Positions 1-8,566 of a stretch of DNA of 64,000 nucleotides are shown here, in pieces (position 1 is the first letter of the stretch; the number at the start of each line of letters is the position of its first letter). The notes below the pieces were generated by a model. It ran no database searches, had not been told where the DNA came from, and saw only the letters and a list, made by a program, of their open reading frames with translations. The position numbers were made by a program, and so were the translations under genes. The DNA is from Listeria grayi DSM 20601 (lineage in GTDB: Bacteria; Bacillota; Bacilli; Lactobacillales; Listeriaceae), in the NCBI RefSeq assembly GCF_000148995.1, contig NZ_GL538353.1:620001-684000 (forward strand). Direction: 5' to 3'.

Positions 1-1
1 A

Positions 2-319
2 GAAAACATTGTCACTACGGATCCGGAAAAAGCATTTCACGATATTCGGTTGAATTGGGATGAAGATCTTTATATCGAACTCCATTTCTCCGGCGCCCGG
101 CTTTCTCCCGAATATGCGCTTGTCCGCGAAGAAAATCCGCATGCCTTGCTCCATCTCGATGACGAAGCGAAAGACGAAGCGAAAACCTTCTTAGATGAGA
201 GTATCTCGGTATTTGCAAAGGAAAACCTCATGAAACAAGTCGATAAAGCATTAGATGAGCGTAATGAAGAAGACTTTTATAAATTGGCAGAAGCCTATCA
301 CCAATTAAAAGAAAAATAG
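2..319 (+). CDS. YpiB/UPF0302 family protein, 5' end cut by window
   Basis: The open frame enters from the left edge (first full codon at base 2) and stops at TAG 317-319, so only about the C-terminal 105 residues are present. The visible part, with DPEKAFHDIRLNWDEDLYIE followed by ENPHAL and a helical charged tail, matches my memory of the C-terminal half of UPF0302 proteins such as B. subtilis YpiB. The family is found in Firmicutes, usually near menaquinone or aro genes; its biochemical function is not established here. An ATG at 50 lies in frame, but the conserved sequence continues upstream of it, so it is not the true start. A terminator follows directly. Confidence 0.8.
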   Translation, partial: ENIVTTDPEKAFHDIRLNWDEDLYIELHFSGARLSPEYALVREENPHALLHLDDEAKDEAKTFLDESISVFAKENLMKQVDKALDERNEEDFYKLAEAYHQLKEK

Positions 320-327
320 TGAGATAG

Positions 328-375
328 AATCAGCTTGACCCCCTTTTCTGAAAAGGCGTGCAAGCTGATTTTTTA
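328..375 (+). terminator. Rho-independent terminator after ypiB-like gene
   Basis: A 10-bp outer stem AATCAGCTTG (328-337) pairs with CAAGCTGATT (361-370), with an additional inner CCTTTT/AAAAGG stem, and is followed by a T run (369-374). It ends the upstream gene just before the Shine-Dalgarno sequence of the next one. Confidence 0.8.
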
Positions 376-391
376 AAAAGGAGAGGAACAG

Positions 392-991
392 GTGCTACAT
401 ACATTGCTTAACAAAAAAAGTTTTTTATGGTTGCTATTTATCGGCAATCTCTTGGGCACGATCTATGGTTATATCTGGTATATCCCGCAGCTGCAGATCA
501 CGGCGCCAAAATACTGGCTGTTTGTACCGGATAGTCCAACAGCGCTGCTCTTTTTTCTATTTGCATTAGGGAGCATTTTACTGCACAGACATTGGCCGTT
601 GATGGAAGCATTGGCACTTGTCACGCTGATCAAATATGGGACCTGGGCAGTTGGGATGAATGTGTTTTTGATGTTTCACGACGGAAATTTTTATTGGACC
701 AGCCTGATGCTGGCAGGAACACACGCATTCATGGCAGTGGAAGCAGTGATTTTTATTCCTTATTTCCGTTTTCGTTTTTGGCACTTTGCTGTCGCGGCGA
801 TTTGGGTCTTGCACAACGATGTGATCGATTATGTGTTTGGGCAGATGCCGATCTACATGGGATTGGAGCATTATCTGCCGATCATCGGATATTTTACCTT
901 TTGGCTCACGATCGCGGTGCTTGCTCTTGTTTACATTCGTGGACTTCGAAAAAATCGGTTTATACTCGATTTTTCGCATCTTCAAAAATGA
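392..991 (+). CDS. DUF1405 integral membrane protein (YpjA-like)
   Basis: A 199-residue polytopic protein with about six hydrophobic segments, for example near residues 11-29, 50-65, 75-95, 105-125, 132-150 and 160-183, and a short basic C-terminus (RGLRKNRF). The composition, the N-terminal NLLGTIYGYIWY and the HNDVIDY segment fit the DUF1405 family (B. subtilis YpjA). Its role is unknown; nothing catalytic is recognisable. The start is a GTG at 392 placed 5 bases behind AAAGGAGAGG, a strong ribosome site. It sits between ypiB and a YugP-like peptidase. The family call rests on recalled similarity and topology. Confidence 0.75.
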   Translation: MLHTLLNKKSFLWLLFIGNLLGTIYGYIWYIPQLQITAPKYWLFVPDSPTALLFFLFALGSILLHRHWPLMEALALVTLIKYGTWAVGMNVFLMFHDGNFYWTSLMLAGTHAFMAVEAVIFIPYFRFRFWHFAVAAIWVLHNDVIDYVFGQMPIYMGLEHYLPIIGYFTFWLTIAVLALVYIRGLRKNRFILDFSHLQK

Positions 992-1070
992 AAATCCAAT
1001 GAGAATAAGCCATTTTTTAGCTAAATTTCCCACTGAAAATGAGATTTTACTCATTTAGAGCAAAAGCACT

Positions 1071-1098
1071 TGCGGGGAAAGTTAGGACAATTTATAAT
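1071..1098 (+). promoter_or_regulatory. Probable promoter of yugP-like gene
   Basis: TTGCGG (1071-1076) and TATAAT (1093-1098) are separated by 16 bases in the gap ahead of the zinc peptidase gene. The -10 is perfect, while the -35 matches four of six positions. Confidence 0.5.
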
Positions 1099-1137
1099 AT
1101 AGTTAATAAAGTTAATTTATAAAAGGAGAATGTTCCT

Positions 1138-1821
1138 ATGCCAATTACTAATTACATTGTGTATTTTATCATTGTGGCTGCTTTGCCGATCTGGGCACAG
1201 TACCGAGTGAAATCGACTTATAACAAATATGCGCAAGTAGGCGTACAGAGCGGTCTGACTGGGGCAGAAGTCGCACGGATGATTTTAGATAAAAATGGCT
1301 TACATGATGTGGCTGTCGAACCGACATCCGGATTTTTGAGCGATCATTATGACCCCGGTAAGAAAAAAGTTTTCTTATCCGAAGCTAATTTTTCCGGCAG
1401 AACGATCGCTGGTTCCGCAGTCGCAGCTCATGAAGTCGGACATGCGATCCAAGATGCGGAAGATTACGCCTTTATGCGTTTCCGTTCAGCGCTCGTTCCG
1501 GTAACGATGTTCAGCTCGAACTCGGCCTGGATTTTCTTGATTATCGGAATGATTGCTCAAATTCGAGGTGTGATGCTGATCGGGATTATTTTAATGGCGG
1601 TTGGTGTATTATTCCAACTGATCACCTTGCCAGTTGAATTCGATGCCAGCAAACGGGCACTCGTTCAAATCGAGGGTTTGAATATCGTTACCAGCCAAGA
1701 GCTACCACACGCGAAAAAAGTATTGAGTGCCGCGGCGATGACTTATGTTGCTGCAATGGCAGTAGCTGTCTTGGAGCTGCTTCGTTTGATCTTGATTTTC
1801 ACGAACAGCAACCGCAGCTGA
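1138..1821 (+). CDS. yugP: YugP-like membrane zinc metallopeptidase
   Basis: A 227-residue protein with an N-terminal membrane segment (residues 4-22), a cytosolic or surface region with the zinc-binding motif HEVGH at 98-102, then two or three hydrophobic segments (about 125-165 and 195-215). HEXXH in this setting, with the following [11 protein letters not shown] segment, is the pattern of the neutral zinc metallopeptidase 2 family (B. subtilis YugP). Substrates are not known. The ATG at 1138 follows AAAGGAGAATGTTCCT. It is transcribed alone: a promoter precedes it and a terminator follows. Confidence 0.85.
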   Translation: MPITNYIVYFIIVAALPIWAQYRVKSTYNKYAQVGVQSGLTGAEVARMILDKNGLHDVAVEPTSGFLSDHYDPGKKKVFLSEANFSGRTIAGSAVAAHEVGHAIQDAEDYAFMRFRSALVPVTMFSSNSAWIFLIIGMIAQIRGVMLIGIILMAVGVLFQLITLPVEFDASKRALVQIEGLNIVTSQELPHAKKVLSAAAMTYVAAMAVAVLELLRLILIFTNSNRS

Positions 1822-1830
1822 TAAAAAAGA

Positions 1831-1862
1831 CCGCTCTTTCCTCATGGGAGAGCGGTTTTTTT
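1831..1862 (+). terminator. Rho-independent terminator after yugP
   Basis: CCGCTCT (1831-1837) pairs with AGAGCGG (1849-1855), followed by seven T residues. It lies directly downstream of the peptidase stop codon. Confidence 0.85.
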
Positions 1863-1946
1863 GCGTTTGACAACTGGTTTCTATCCTTGAGTAACGATAG
1901 GGAAATTGATATACTTAACAAGCGAAAACAAAAAAGGAGTTATGAC

Positions 1947-3230
1947 ATGGATTATGATGTGATAGTAATAGGCGGAGGACCTTCTGGACTCATGGCTGCC
2001 ATCAGTGCAGCAAGCCACAATAAAAAGGTTTTATTAGTTGAAAAAGGACCGAAATTAGGACGAAAACTGATTCTTTCCGGCGGGGGCAGATGTAATGTCA
2101 CCAATCGATTGCCCGTGGAAGAGATCATTCGTCATATCCCCGGAAATGGCCGGTTTTTATATAGTGCTTTTCACGATTTCGATAATGAGTCGATCATTGC
2201 TTTCTTTGAAGGGCTGGGCGTTGCGCTGAAAGAAGAAGACCATGGCCGAATGTTTCCAGTTTCTAATAGTGCGCGGTCTGTAGCAGAAGCCATGATCACG
2301 CAGCTCGAAAAATATCAAGTGGATATCTTCATGAAAACCAAGGTGGCAAAAGTCCGATATGAAGCTGAAAAAGTAGCAGGGATCCAACTGGAAGATGGTA
2401 AGGAGATCAGTGCTCCAGCAGTTATCATTGCCGTCGGTGGGAAATCCGTTCCGCGAACTGGCTCGACCGGAGACGGCTATGCTTGGGCAAAAGCGGCAGG
2501 GCACACGATTACAGAGCTTTATCCGACAGAAGTTCCGATCACCTCGAATGAAGCGTTCATCAAGGAGCGTACGTTGCAGGGAATCTCGCTGCAAGACGTG
2601 GCCTTGTCTGTTTTGAATCAAAGAGGAAAGCCCGTTATTACGCATCAAATGGATATGATCTTCACGCATTTTGGCGTTTCTGGTCCAGCAGCTTTGCGAT
2701 GCAGCATGTTTGTGCAGCGCGAAATGAAAAAACAAAAGCAAGCTGTGCCAATGAAACTGGATATTTTCCCAGAGTTGTCAGCAGAAGCACTTCGTCAGCG
2801 TGTGCTGAAACTGCTGCAGGAAAACGAGAAAAAAGCGATCAAAAACGCGCTTCCTAATTTACTACAGGAAAAACTGCTGCTCTTTATGCTGGAACGCGCG
2901 CAAATCGATCCATTGGCAGAATACAAACAAATCAGCTCCAAAAAAATAGAGAAGCTGATCGCATTACTGAAAGATTTTCGCTTTGATGTGACTGGAACGC
3001 TTGATTTTGAGAAAGCGTTTGTGACCGGAGGCGGTGTCTCGGTAAAAGAGATCCACCCTCGTAAAATGGAGTCAAAGAAAATGCCGGGACTCTTTTTCTG
3101 CGGAGAAATCCTTGATATCAATGGCTACACTGGTGGCTATAATATTACTTGCGCCCTCGTGACCGGCCACACTGCCGGCAAGTATGCAGCGGAAACAGCT
3201 AGTAGCTATTGGCGTGCGAAAAACAATTAA
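1947..3230 (+). CDS. NAD(P)/FAD-dependent oxidoreductase, HI0933/BaiN family
   Basis: A 427-residue flavoprotein. The N-terminus holds the dinucleotide-binding GGGPSG (residues 9-14) and the downstream [16 protein letters not shown]; the C-terminus has the second FAD-contacting region [19 protein letters not shown], both typical of the HI0933-like family (B. subtilis YtfP group). The substrate is unknown. The frame is open from 1887, but ATG 1947 is chosen because AAAAAGGAG lies 7 bases upstream and the Rossmann strand begins there, as in relatives. Its stop overlaps the stop of the convergent serine hydrolase gene by the four bases TTAA. Confidence 0.87.
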   Translation: MDYDVIVIGGGPSGLMAAISAASHNKKVLLVEKGPKLGRKLILSGGGRCNVTNRLPVEEIIRHIPGNGRFLYSAFHDFDNESIIAFFEGLGVALKEEDHGRMFPVSNSARSVAEAMITQLEKYQVDIFMKTKVAKVRYEAEKVAGIQLEDGKEISAPAVIIAVGGKSVPRTGSTGDGYAWAKAAGHTITELYPTEVPITSNEAFIKERTLQGISLQDVALSVLNQRGKPVITHQMDMIFTHFGVSGPAALRCSMFVQREMKKQKQAVPMKLDIFPELSAEALRQRVLKLLQENEKKAIKNALPNLLQEKLLLFMLERAQIDPLAEYKQISSKKIEKLIALLKDFRFDVTGTLDFEKAFVTGGGVSVKEIHPRKMESKKMPGLFFCGEILDINGYTGGYNITCALVTGHTAGKYAAETASSYWRAKNN

Positions 3231-4228
3231 CTTTCGGAGAGAAAAGTCGTAACGATGTGATTGCGTGCTTCTAAAAAAGCAGGATTGTTTCTTGTAGGAT
3301 GGACGCGATTACTTAAAGCAATCAGTGCCGTTTGTTTTATAAAATCGATTATAATGAAAGTCCCCGTAAAACCAGTATGGTAACTGGCGTAATGATCACC
3401 TGTGGCTATTAGATCCCAACCAATTGCTCGGTCAAACACCCCACTGGGGGTCTGTTTGGTTGAAATCAACCGTTGCCAGTCGGTAGTTTGAAAAAGCGGT
3501 TTGCCGCTGTCAAACAACAGACAGTGAACGAAACGTCCTAGATCCGTTAGCGAACTGAAAAGACCAGCATGACCGGCGGCTCCACCATTGCGCCATGCTT
3601 TGTAATCATGGACTTCTCCCTGGATAAGACCACGATCACGCGTCCATTCAGTGGGGATCGCTACATCAGCAGCTATCGGAGCAAATCCTGTTTCTTTTAA
3701 TCCTAATGGATCGATGACATTTGCTTGGATGCTGGCGGCAAAGTCTCCGTCGAGTTGCTCGATAATAAAACCAAGTAGTAAAAAATTGACATCGGCATAC
3801 GCGACTTTAGAACCTGGTTCGCTTTGGAGTGGGGTATCATAACAATACTGTTTGACCGCAGCAGGTGTTTCGATCGTGTAGCCGGGAATGTTTTTTGCAA
3901 GACCAGAGCTATGTGTGAGCAACTGAGAAAGCGTTACGTCTGGGAAACGAAATTCCGGCAGATAAGTACTCACGGTATCATGAAGATGCACGCGTTTGGT
4001 TTCTAAAAGCTGAAGCATCCTTGTTGTCGTTGCGATCACTTTGGTCAAGGAGGCGATATCGTAACGGTACGATATCGCTGCATCTAATGGAATCGGCGCA
4101 GGTTCAGTCTGCTTCCAGCCATCTACATGCGAATAGACAGTTTCAGGGGAGTAAAGCCGATAGCTGATACCAGGGATGATTCCTTGCTTATAAAGGTCCT
4201 CTAGCTCTTTGATCGTTTGTGTAAACAA
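3227..4228 (-). CDS. Serine hydrolase of the beta-lactamase / class C PBP family
   Basis: A 333-residue protein with the class C serine hydrolase signature: S60-L-T-K63 as the SxxK nucleophile motif, Y144-A-D as the YxN-like motif, and H284-T-G as the KTG equivalent. No signal peptide or membrane segment is visible, so it is probably cytoplasmic and more esterase- or peptidase-like than a true PBP. The start codon appears to be TTG (4228), 9 bases after AAAGGAG on the minus strand; no better ATG lies nearby. It is divergent from the uracil-DNA glycosylase gene. The natural substrate cannot be inferred. Confidence 0.85.
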   Translation of the reverse strand: MFTQTIKELEDLYKQGIIPGISYRLYSPETVYSHVDGWKQTEPAPIPLDAAISYRYDIASLTKVIATTTRMLQLLETKRVHLHDTVSTYLPEFRFPDVTLSQLLTHSSGLAKNIPGYTIETPAAVKQYCYDTPLQSEPGSKVAYADVNFLLLGFIIEQLDGDFAASIQANVIDPLGLKETGFAPIAADVAIPTEWTRDRGLIQGEVHDYKAWRNGGAAGHAGLFSSLTDLGRFVHCLLFDSGKPLFQTTDWQRLISTKQTPSGVFDRAIGWDLIATGDHYASYHTGFTGTFIIIDFIKQTALIALSNRVHPTRNNPAFLEARNHIVTTFLSES

Positions 4229-4320
4229 GAGAATCAGCTCCTTTTCGTTTTTTTCTTATTATGACATGTTCGCCAGCTAAATTTCAAATAAATCATTTTC
4301 AGCAGAAAGAAGGGAAAGCC

Positions 4321-4968
4321 ATGTTGCCAAAGAAATTGATCGAAACTGTCAAAAAAAGGGCAGCGAATTATGCTTTAGAAGGCTTTGTCATCAGTCCTGA
4401 TGTCGAACATCCGACGCTGATGCTGGTAGGCGAAGCGCCGGGAGAAACAGAGATCCATACTGGCGTCCCGTTCACTGGTAGGGCAGGAAAAGAACTGGAA
4501 AAGATGATGACACGCGCCAATGTGCAGCGTGATGAGGTCTATATCACCAGCGCCGTTCGCAGCCGACCATATAAAGAAAGGCAAAAATGGGACCGCAAAA
4601 CGGAGCGCAATGAATGGAAACGATATAACCGCACGCCGAATAAAGGAGAGATCATTGCGCACGCACCAGTCCTAGATTATGAGATTGAAACCAGCTCACC
4701 GGAAGTCATCGTCACGCTTGGAAATATTGGTTTAAAGCGGCTGCTTGGAAGCGACTGGTCGGTATCAGCTGCGCATGGTACCGTTTATCAGGGACCGATC
4801 CAGTTTTGGAATCAAACAAAGGAACAATACGATTGGACGGAAAAAGACTATACTGTCATCCCGACTTTTCATCCTGCTGCTATTTTTTACAACCGGAAAC
4901 TGTTGCCGTTGATGGAACAAGACTGGGACAAGATCGCGATCTACATAGGGAGGAAGAAAGATGCATGA
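4321..4968 (+). CDS. Uracil-DNA glycosylase superfamily protein (family 4-like), no Fe-S cysteines
   Basis: A 215-residue protein with the motif GEAPGETE (37-44), PFTGRAGK (50-57) and a C-terminal FHPAA, which are the conserved blocks of family 4/5 uracil-DNA glycosylases that remove uracil from DNA in base-excision repair. Iron-sulfur family 4 enzymes have four cysteines; this sequence contains no cysteine at all, so it would belong to a cluster-less branch. An upstream in-frame ATG at 4261 has no good ribosome site, whereas ATG 4321 follows AGAAGGGAAAGCC. The last 8 bases overlap the start of the next gene, indicating co-translation. Confidence 0.8.
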   Translation: MLPKKLIETVKKRAANYALEGFVISPDVEHPTLMLVGEAPGETEIHTGVPFTGRAGKELEKMMTRANVQRDEVYITSAVRSRPYKERQKWDRKTERNEWKRYNRTPNKGEIIAHAPVLDYEIETSSPEVIVTLGNIGLKRLLGSDWSVSAAHGTVYQGPIQFWNQTKEQYDWTEKDYTVIPTFHPAAIFYNRKLLPLMEQDWDKIAIYIGRKKDA

Positions 4969-6070
4969 ATATATCGTCGTTGGTGCTGGGATCGTAGGAG
5001 CGAGTACGGCTTATCATCTTGCAAAAACCGGCGCTAAAGTGACAATCATCGATAAAGAAGAACCAGGTCAGGCAACGAAAGCAGCAGCGGGTATCATTTG
5101 TCCGTGGCTCTCGAAACGAAGAAATAAAATTTGGTACGAACTAGCCAAACAAAGTGCGGCATACTACCCCGTATTAACAACAGAAATCGAGCGGTTGACC
5201 AATCGGAAAAGCAGTTACAAACAAACTGGCGCGCTCTTACTTCGCGACAGCACTACCAAATTAATGGCGCTAGAAGAGTTGGCGCATGAACGGCGAAAAG
5301 AGGCACCAGAAATCGGAGCGATCACGACTTGGGACGCGGAAGCACTACAGGCGCGTTATCCTTTCCTTTCAGTTGATTATGGCGCTGTTTTTGTCAGTGG
5401 AGGAGCTCGGATCAAAGGAAAACAGTATACGGAAAGCCTATTGCAAGCGGCATTTGCTCATGGTGCTGTGTATCATAAAGGAACCGCTTCTTTTGACAAA
5501 GAATTGAATCTGCTTGTGGACGGCGCGAATGTACGGGCAGATAAAATATTTCTCACGGCTGGTGCATGGCTACCGGCTTTATTTGAACAGACAGCCTATC
5601 AAATCGACGTTGTGCCACAAAAAGGACAACTGTTACGGCTCCAAGTCCCAGAACTTTTGACAGAAGATTGGCCGGTGATATTGCCTCCAAGTAGCAAGTC
5701 GATCGTTCCTTTTGGCGCTGGTGAATTGCTGATTGGAGCTACACATGAAAAAGGTAAAGGCTTCGATCGAATACCAACAGAAGTAGCAGCTGAAGAGATC
5801 CTTGCCGATCTGGAAACGTTTATGCCGCAGCTCAGAGATTGGGAACGAAAAGAAATTACAGTAGGTACAAGACCGTATACGAATGATTTTACGCCCTTCA
5901 TGGGACGTTTGCCGGGTCAAGCACATATTTACGTGGCTAACGGATTAGGTGCTTCAGGGCTGACGACAGGGCCTTATGTTGGAAAACTACTGGCAGACAT
6001 GGCGTTAGAAAACGAACTTCCACTTGCGCTTTCTTTATATGATCCGCAAAAGTATATAAAAAATAATTAG
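4961..6070 (+). CDS. FAD-dependent oxidoreductase, DAO (glycine/D-amino acid oxidase) family
   Basis: A 369-residue protein starting with a Rossmann FAD fold, GAGIVGASTAYHL (8-20), then AAAGIICPW and a C-terminal GLGASGLTTGPYVGKLLADM block, the arrangement of D-amino-acid-oxidase/GlpD-like flavoproteins. The family oxidises amino or hydroxy acids; the substrate here is not identifiable. ATG 4961 follows AGGGAGGAAGAAAG and overlaps the uracil-DNA glycosylase gene by 8 bases, so the two form one transcription unit. No terminator with a clear T run follows; the next gene has its own promoter. Confidence 0.85.
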   Translation: MHEYIVVGAGIVGASTAYHLAKTGAKVTIIDKEEPGQATKAAAGIICPWLSKRRNKIWYELAKQSAAYYPVLTTEIERLTNRKSSYKQTGALLLRDSTTKLMALEELAHERRKEAPEIGAITTWDAEALQARYPFLSVDYGAVFVSGGARIKGKQYTESLLQAAFAHGAVYHKGTASFDKELNLLVDGANVRADKIFLTAGAWLPALFEQTAYQIDVVPQKGQLLRLQVPELLTEDWPVILPPSSKSIVPFGAGELLIGATHEKGKGFDRIPTEVAAEEILADLETFMPQLRDWERKEITVGTRPYTNDFTPFMGRLPGQAHIYVANGLGASGLTTGPYVGKLLADMALENELPLALSLYDPQKYIKNN

Positions 6071-6160
6071 CCTTATAAAGCAGCTTGAAAATCAGTTTTT
6101 TCTTAAAGCAAAAAGGATGTTTTCACTACGTGGAAACATGATTTTCCCAAATAGCGTCAG

Positions 6161-6189
6161 TTGGAATTAACTGCCAACTTAGGTATAAT
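6161..6189 (+). promoter_or_regulatory. Promoter of ypjD-dapB-cca-birA operon
   Basis: TTGGAA (6161-6166), a 17-base spacer and a perfect TATAAT (6184-6189) lie 35 bases ahead of the first gene of the operon. A hairpin, TGTTTTCAC/GTGGAAACA (about 6118-6139), lies just upstream and may end the preceding transcript. Confidence 0.7.
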
Positions 6190-6223
6190 AAAAGCAATCA
6201 TAAAATGAGCGGAGGAAAAGACA

Positions 6224-6556
6224 ATGGCGAAAACGATGCAAGCGCTCCAGCAAGAAGTAGATGCCCATATCGGTCAGTTCAAAGAAGGCTATTTTTCGCC
6301 GTTAGCAATGATGGCGCGCATTACCGAAGAAACGGGCGAACTTGCGAGAGAGATCAATCATTACTACGGAGAAAAACCGAAAAAAACAACAGAGACCGAG
6401 AAAAAAATCGAAGAGGAATTAGGCGATTGTTTATTTGTATTGATTTGCATGGCAAATTCTTTGGGTGTTGATCTAGAAGCCGCGCATGACGGAGTGATGA
6501 ATAAATTCAATACACGAGATAAAAATCGTTGGACTTTAAAGGAGGAAGACAAATGA
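6224..6556 (+). CDS. ypjD: MazG-like nucleotide pyrophosphohydrolase
   Basis: A 110-residue all-alpha NTP pyrophosphatase. The metal-binding acidic signature is visible as E35-E-x-x-E39 followed by E64-E-L-G-D68 in [10 protein letters not shown]. Proteins of this kind hydrolyse (d)NTPs to NMP and pyrophosphate, often as house-cleaning enzymes. The position immediately before dapB, with an ATGA overlap (6553-6556), is the B. subtilis ypjD-dapB arrangement. ATG 6224 follows GCGGAGGAAAAGACA. Confidence 0.88.
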   Translation: MAKTMQALQQEVDAHIGQFKEGYFSPLAMMARITEETGELAREINHYYGEKPKKTTETEKKIEEELGDCLFVLICMANSLGVDLEAAHDGVMNKFNTRDKNRWTLKEEDK

Positions 6557-7344
6557 AAGTAGCAGTATCTGGTTTTAAAGGCAGAATGGGACATGAAGTA
6601 GTCAAAACGGTCTTAGCGGCAGAGGACATGGAACTCGTAGCCGTATTGGATCATGAACCCAGCGAGAAAAACATCAATGAAGTGACAGCATTCAGTGAGC
6701 TGGATGTGCCTGTTTTTGGCGATATGCAAGCCATGCTGAAAGCTGCAGAGCCGGAATGTGTCGTTGATTTTACGACACCAAAAGTGGGATACGTACATAC
6801 GAAAACGATTTTGGAAAACGGTGTTCGAGCAGTGGTCGGAACAACTGGAATCACTACGGAACAGTTGCAGGAATTAACAGAGATCGCAGAATCGAAAAAA
6901 ACCGGTGCGATCATTGCACCTAACTTTGCAGTTGGCGCTGTATTGATGATGCAGTTTGCCCAAAAAGCAGCAAAATATTTCCCGAATGTGGAGATCATCG
7001 AACTGCATCATGATCAAAAACTGGATGCCCCAAGCGGTACAGCGAGAAAAACAGCTGAAATGATGGCCGAAACACGGAAAGCGATCTCGCAAGGCGCAGA
7101 AGGTGAAGAAGAAACGATTCCAGGAGCAAGGGGAGCAGAATTTGACGGTATGCGGATCCACAGTGTTCGCCTGCCGGGACTTGTTGCCCATCAAGAAGTT
7201 ATCTTTGGTGCTAAAGGACAAGGGCTCACGATTCGCCATGATTCGTATCACCGCGAATCTTTCATGTCTGGCGTAGCACTCTCCATCCGCAAAACTGCAG
7301 AACTAGCTACATTGATTTATGGACTAGAAAATATTTTAGATTAA
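6553..7344 (+). CDS. dapB: 4-hydroxy-tetrahydrodipicolinate reductase
   Basis: A 263-residue enzyme of the diaminopimelate/lysine pathway that reduces the DapA product with NAD(P)H. The N-terminal nucleotide-binding loop [11 protein letters not shown] and the active-site block [15 protein letters not shown] are clear. An in-frame TTG lies farther upstream, but ATG 6553 is preferred: it follows AGGAGGAAGACAA, begins the Rossmann strand and overlaps the ypjD stop by four bases. In Bacillus and Listeria the next gene is normally mgsA; here the next gene is cca, 34 bases away. Confidence 0.96.
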   Translation: MKVAVSGFKGRMGHEVVKTVLAAEDMELVAVLDHEPSEKNINEVTAFSELDVPVFGDMQAMLKAAEPECVVDFTTPKVGYVHTKTILENGVRAVVGTTGITTEQLQELTEIAESKKTGAIIAPNFAVGAVLMMQFAQKAAKYFPNVEIIELHHDQKLDAPSGTARKTAEMMAETRKAISQGAEGEEETIPGARGAEFDGMRIHSVRLPGLVAHQEVIFGAKGQGLTIRHDSYHRESFMSGVALSIRKTAELATLIYGLENILD

Positions 7345-7378
7345 GCGCCGCTTATAGTGCTGTTTAGGAGGAGGACAC

Positions 7379-8566
7379 GTGGACGAGATTTTCAAACAAG
7401 CCTTGCCAGTCTTACAAAAATTAACGGCTGCCGGCTTTGAAGCGTATTTTGTCGGCGGATCGGTGCGCGATTTTCTCATTGGCAGAAAGATCGCCGATGT
7501 CGATATCGCAACGAGCGCTTTTCCTGAAGAGGTAAAAGAGATTTTTCCAAAGACATATGATACAGGTATTGAGCATGGGACGGTCACTGTCAGAGAAAAT
7601 GGCACCTTCTATGAAATAACGACTTTTCGTACAGAGGGTACCTATGAAGATTTTCGGCGGCCAAAAGAAGTTACTTTCATCCGTTCATTGACAGAAGACC
7701 TGAGGCGCCGTGATTTTACAATGAATGCGATCGCGATGGATGCAGCAGGCCGGTTTATTGACCCTTTTCGTGGAAAAGAAGCGATCACTGCCAAACAAAT
7801 CTGTGCTGTCGGAGATCCACACGAACGGTTTCACGAAGATGCGCTTCGGATGATGCGGGCGATCCGTTTTGTCAGTCAACTGGACTTTCAGTTGGATCAG
7901 GCAACGCGGCAGGCGCTTCAAGAGAATAAAGCATTATTAGCGCATACAGCGGTGGAGCGAAAAACAACGGAATGGGTCAAGCTTCTCCAAGGAAAAGCCG
8001 TGAACAAGGCACTGAAACTGTTGGTGGATAGCGGTGTAGAAGTCTATTTGCCCGGACTGCAAGGAAAACAGGAAGCATTGCTGCAGCTAGCAACATGGCA
8101 TTTCAGCAAATTGCAAGACGAACTAGCAACATGGCTGCTACTTGCAGCGGCAGTAAAACCTGAATCCGCCAGTCAATTTCTCCGAGCGTGGAAATTATCG
8201 AATAAAACCATTCAGGTAGTGAGTAAAGCTTATGAACGCTTGATGGATTATCCGGAGGAATGGACAGCTACAGATCTCTATTATGCCGGAGAGCAGGTTC
8301 TTTGCTTAGTAGGATCAGCTTTTGAGATCATGTATGCGAAAGATGGAGTAGTAAATGAATTATTGAAGCAATACGGCGAACTGCCCATTCATAGTCGCGA
8401 CGAATTAATGGCAGACGGACGGGACTTGATGGCTTGGACGGGGAAAGCACCTGGCAAATGGCTGAAAATAACAATTGAAAAATTAGAAAAAGAGATTGTG
8501 CAAGGTCGTTTATCTAATACGTCGGATGCAATCAAAAGGTGGGTCGTAGATGAAGAATCGAGATAG
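7379..8566 (+). CDS. cca: CCA-adding tRNA nucleotidyltransferase
   Basis: A 395-residue class II nucleotidyltransferase that adds or repairs the tRNA 3' CCA end. GGSVRD (26-31), the catalytic DVD (40-42) and RRRDFTMNAIAMDA are all present, followed by the poly(A) polymerase-type RNA-binding region (EDALRMMRAIRF). The length agrees with the Firmicute CCA enzyme. The start is GTG 7379 after AGGAGGAGGACAC. The 3' end overlaps birA by 17 bases. Spacing and overlaps place it in the ypjD-dapB-cca-birA operon. Confidence 0.96.
   Translation: MDEIFKQALPVLQKLTAAGFEAYFVGGSVRDFLIGRKIADVDIATSAFPEEVKEIFPKTYDTGIEHGTVTVRENGTFYEITTFRTEGTYEDFRRPKEVTFIRSLTEDLRRRDFTMNAIAMDAAGRFIDPFRGKEAITAKQICAVGDPHERFHEDALRMMRAIRFVSQLDFQLDQATRQALQENKALLAHTAVERKTTEWVKLLQGKAVNKALKLLVDSGVEVYLPGLQGKQEALLQLATWHFSKLQDELATWLLLAAAVKPESASQFLRAWKLSNKTIQVVSKAYERLMDYPEEWTATDLYYAGEQVLCLVGSAFEIMYAKDGVVNELLKQYGELPIHSRDELMADGRDLMAWTGKAPGKWLKITIEKLEKEIVQGRLSNTSDAIKRWVVDEESR

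Noticed and set aside
1037..1056. AAATGAG/CTCATTT hairpin after the DUF1405 gene
   Set aside because: Short stem without a T run; not convincing as a terminator.
1886..1946. Earlier in-frame start for the flavoprotein (1887)
   Set aside because: No Shine-Dalgarno sequence; the Rossmann FAD fold and AAAAAGGAG support ATG 1947.
2157..2741. Minus-strand 194-codon frame inside the flavoprotein gene
   Set aside because: Entirely antisense to conserved coding sequence, with no start signals or family resemblance.
6071..6223. Possible small RNA in the gap before ypjD
   Set aside because: Only a short hairpin and the ypjD promoter are present; no terminator after a defined transcript.
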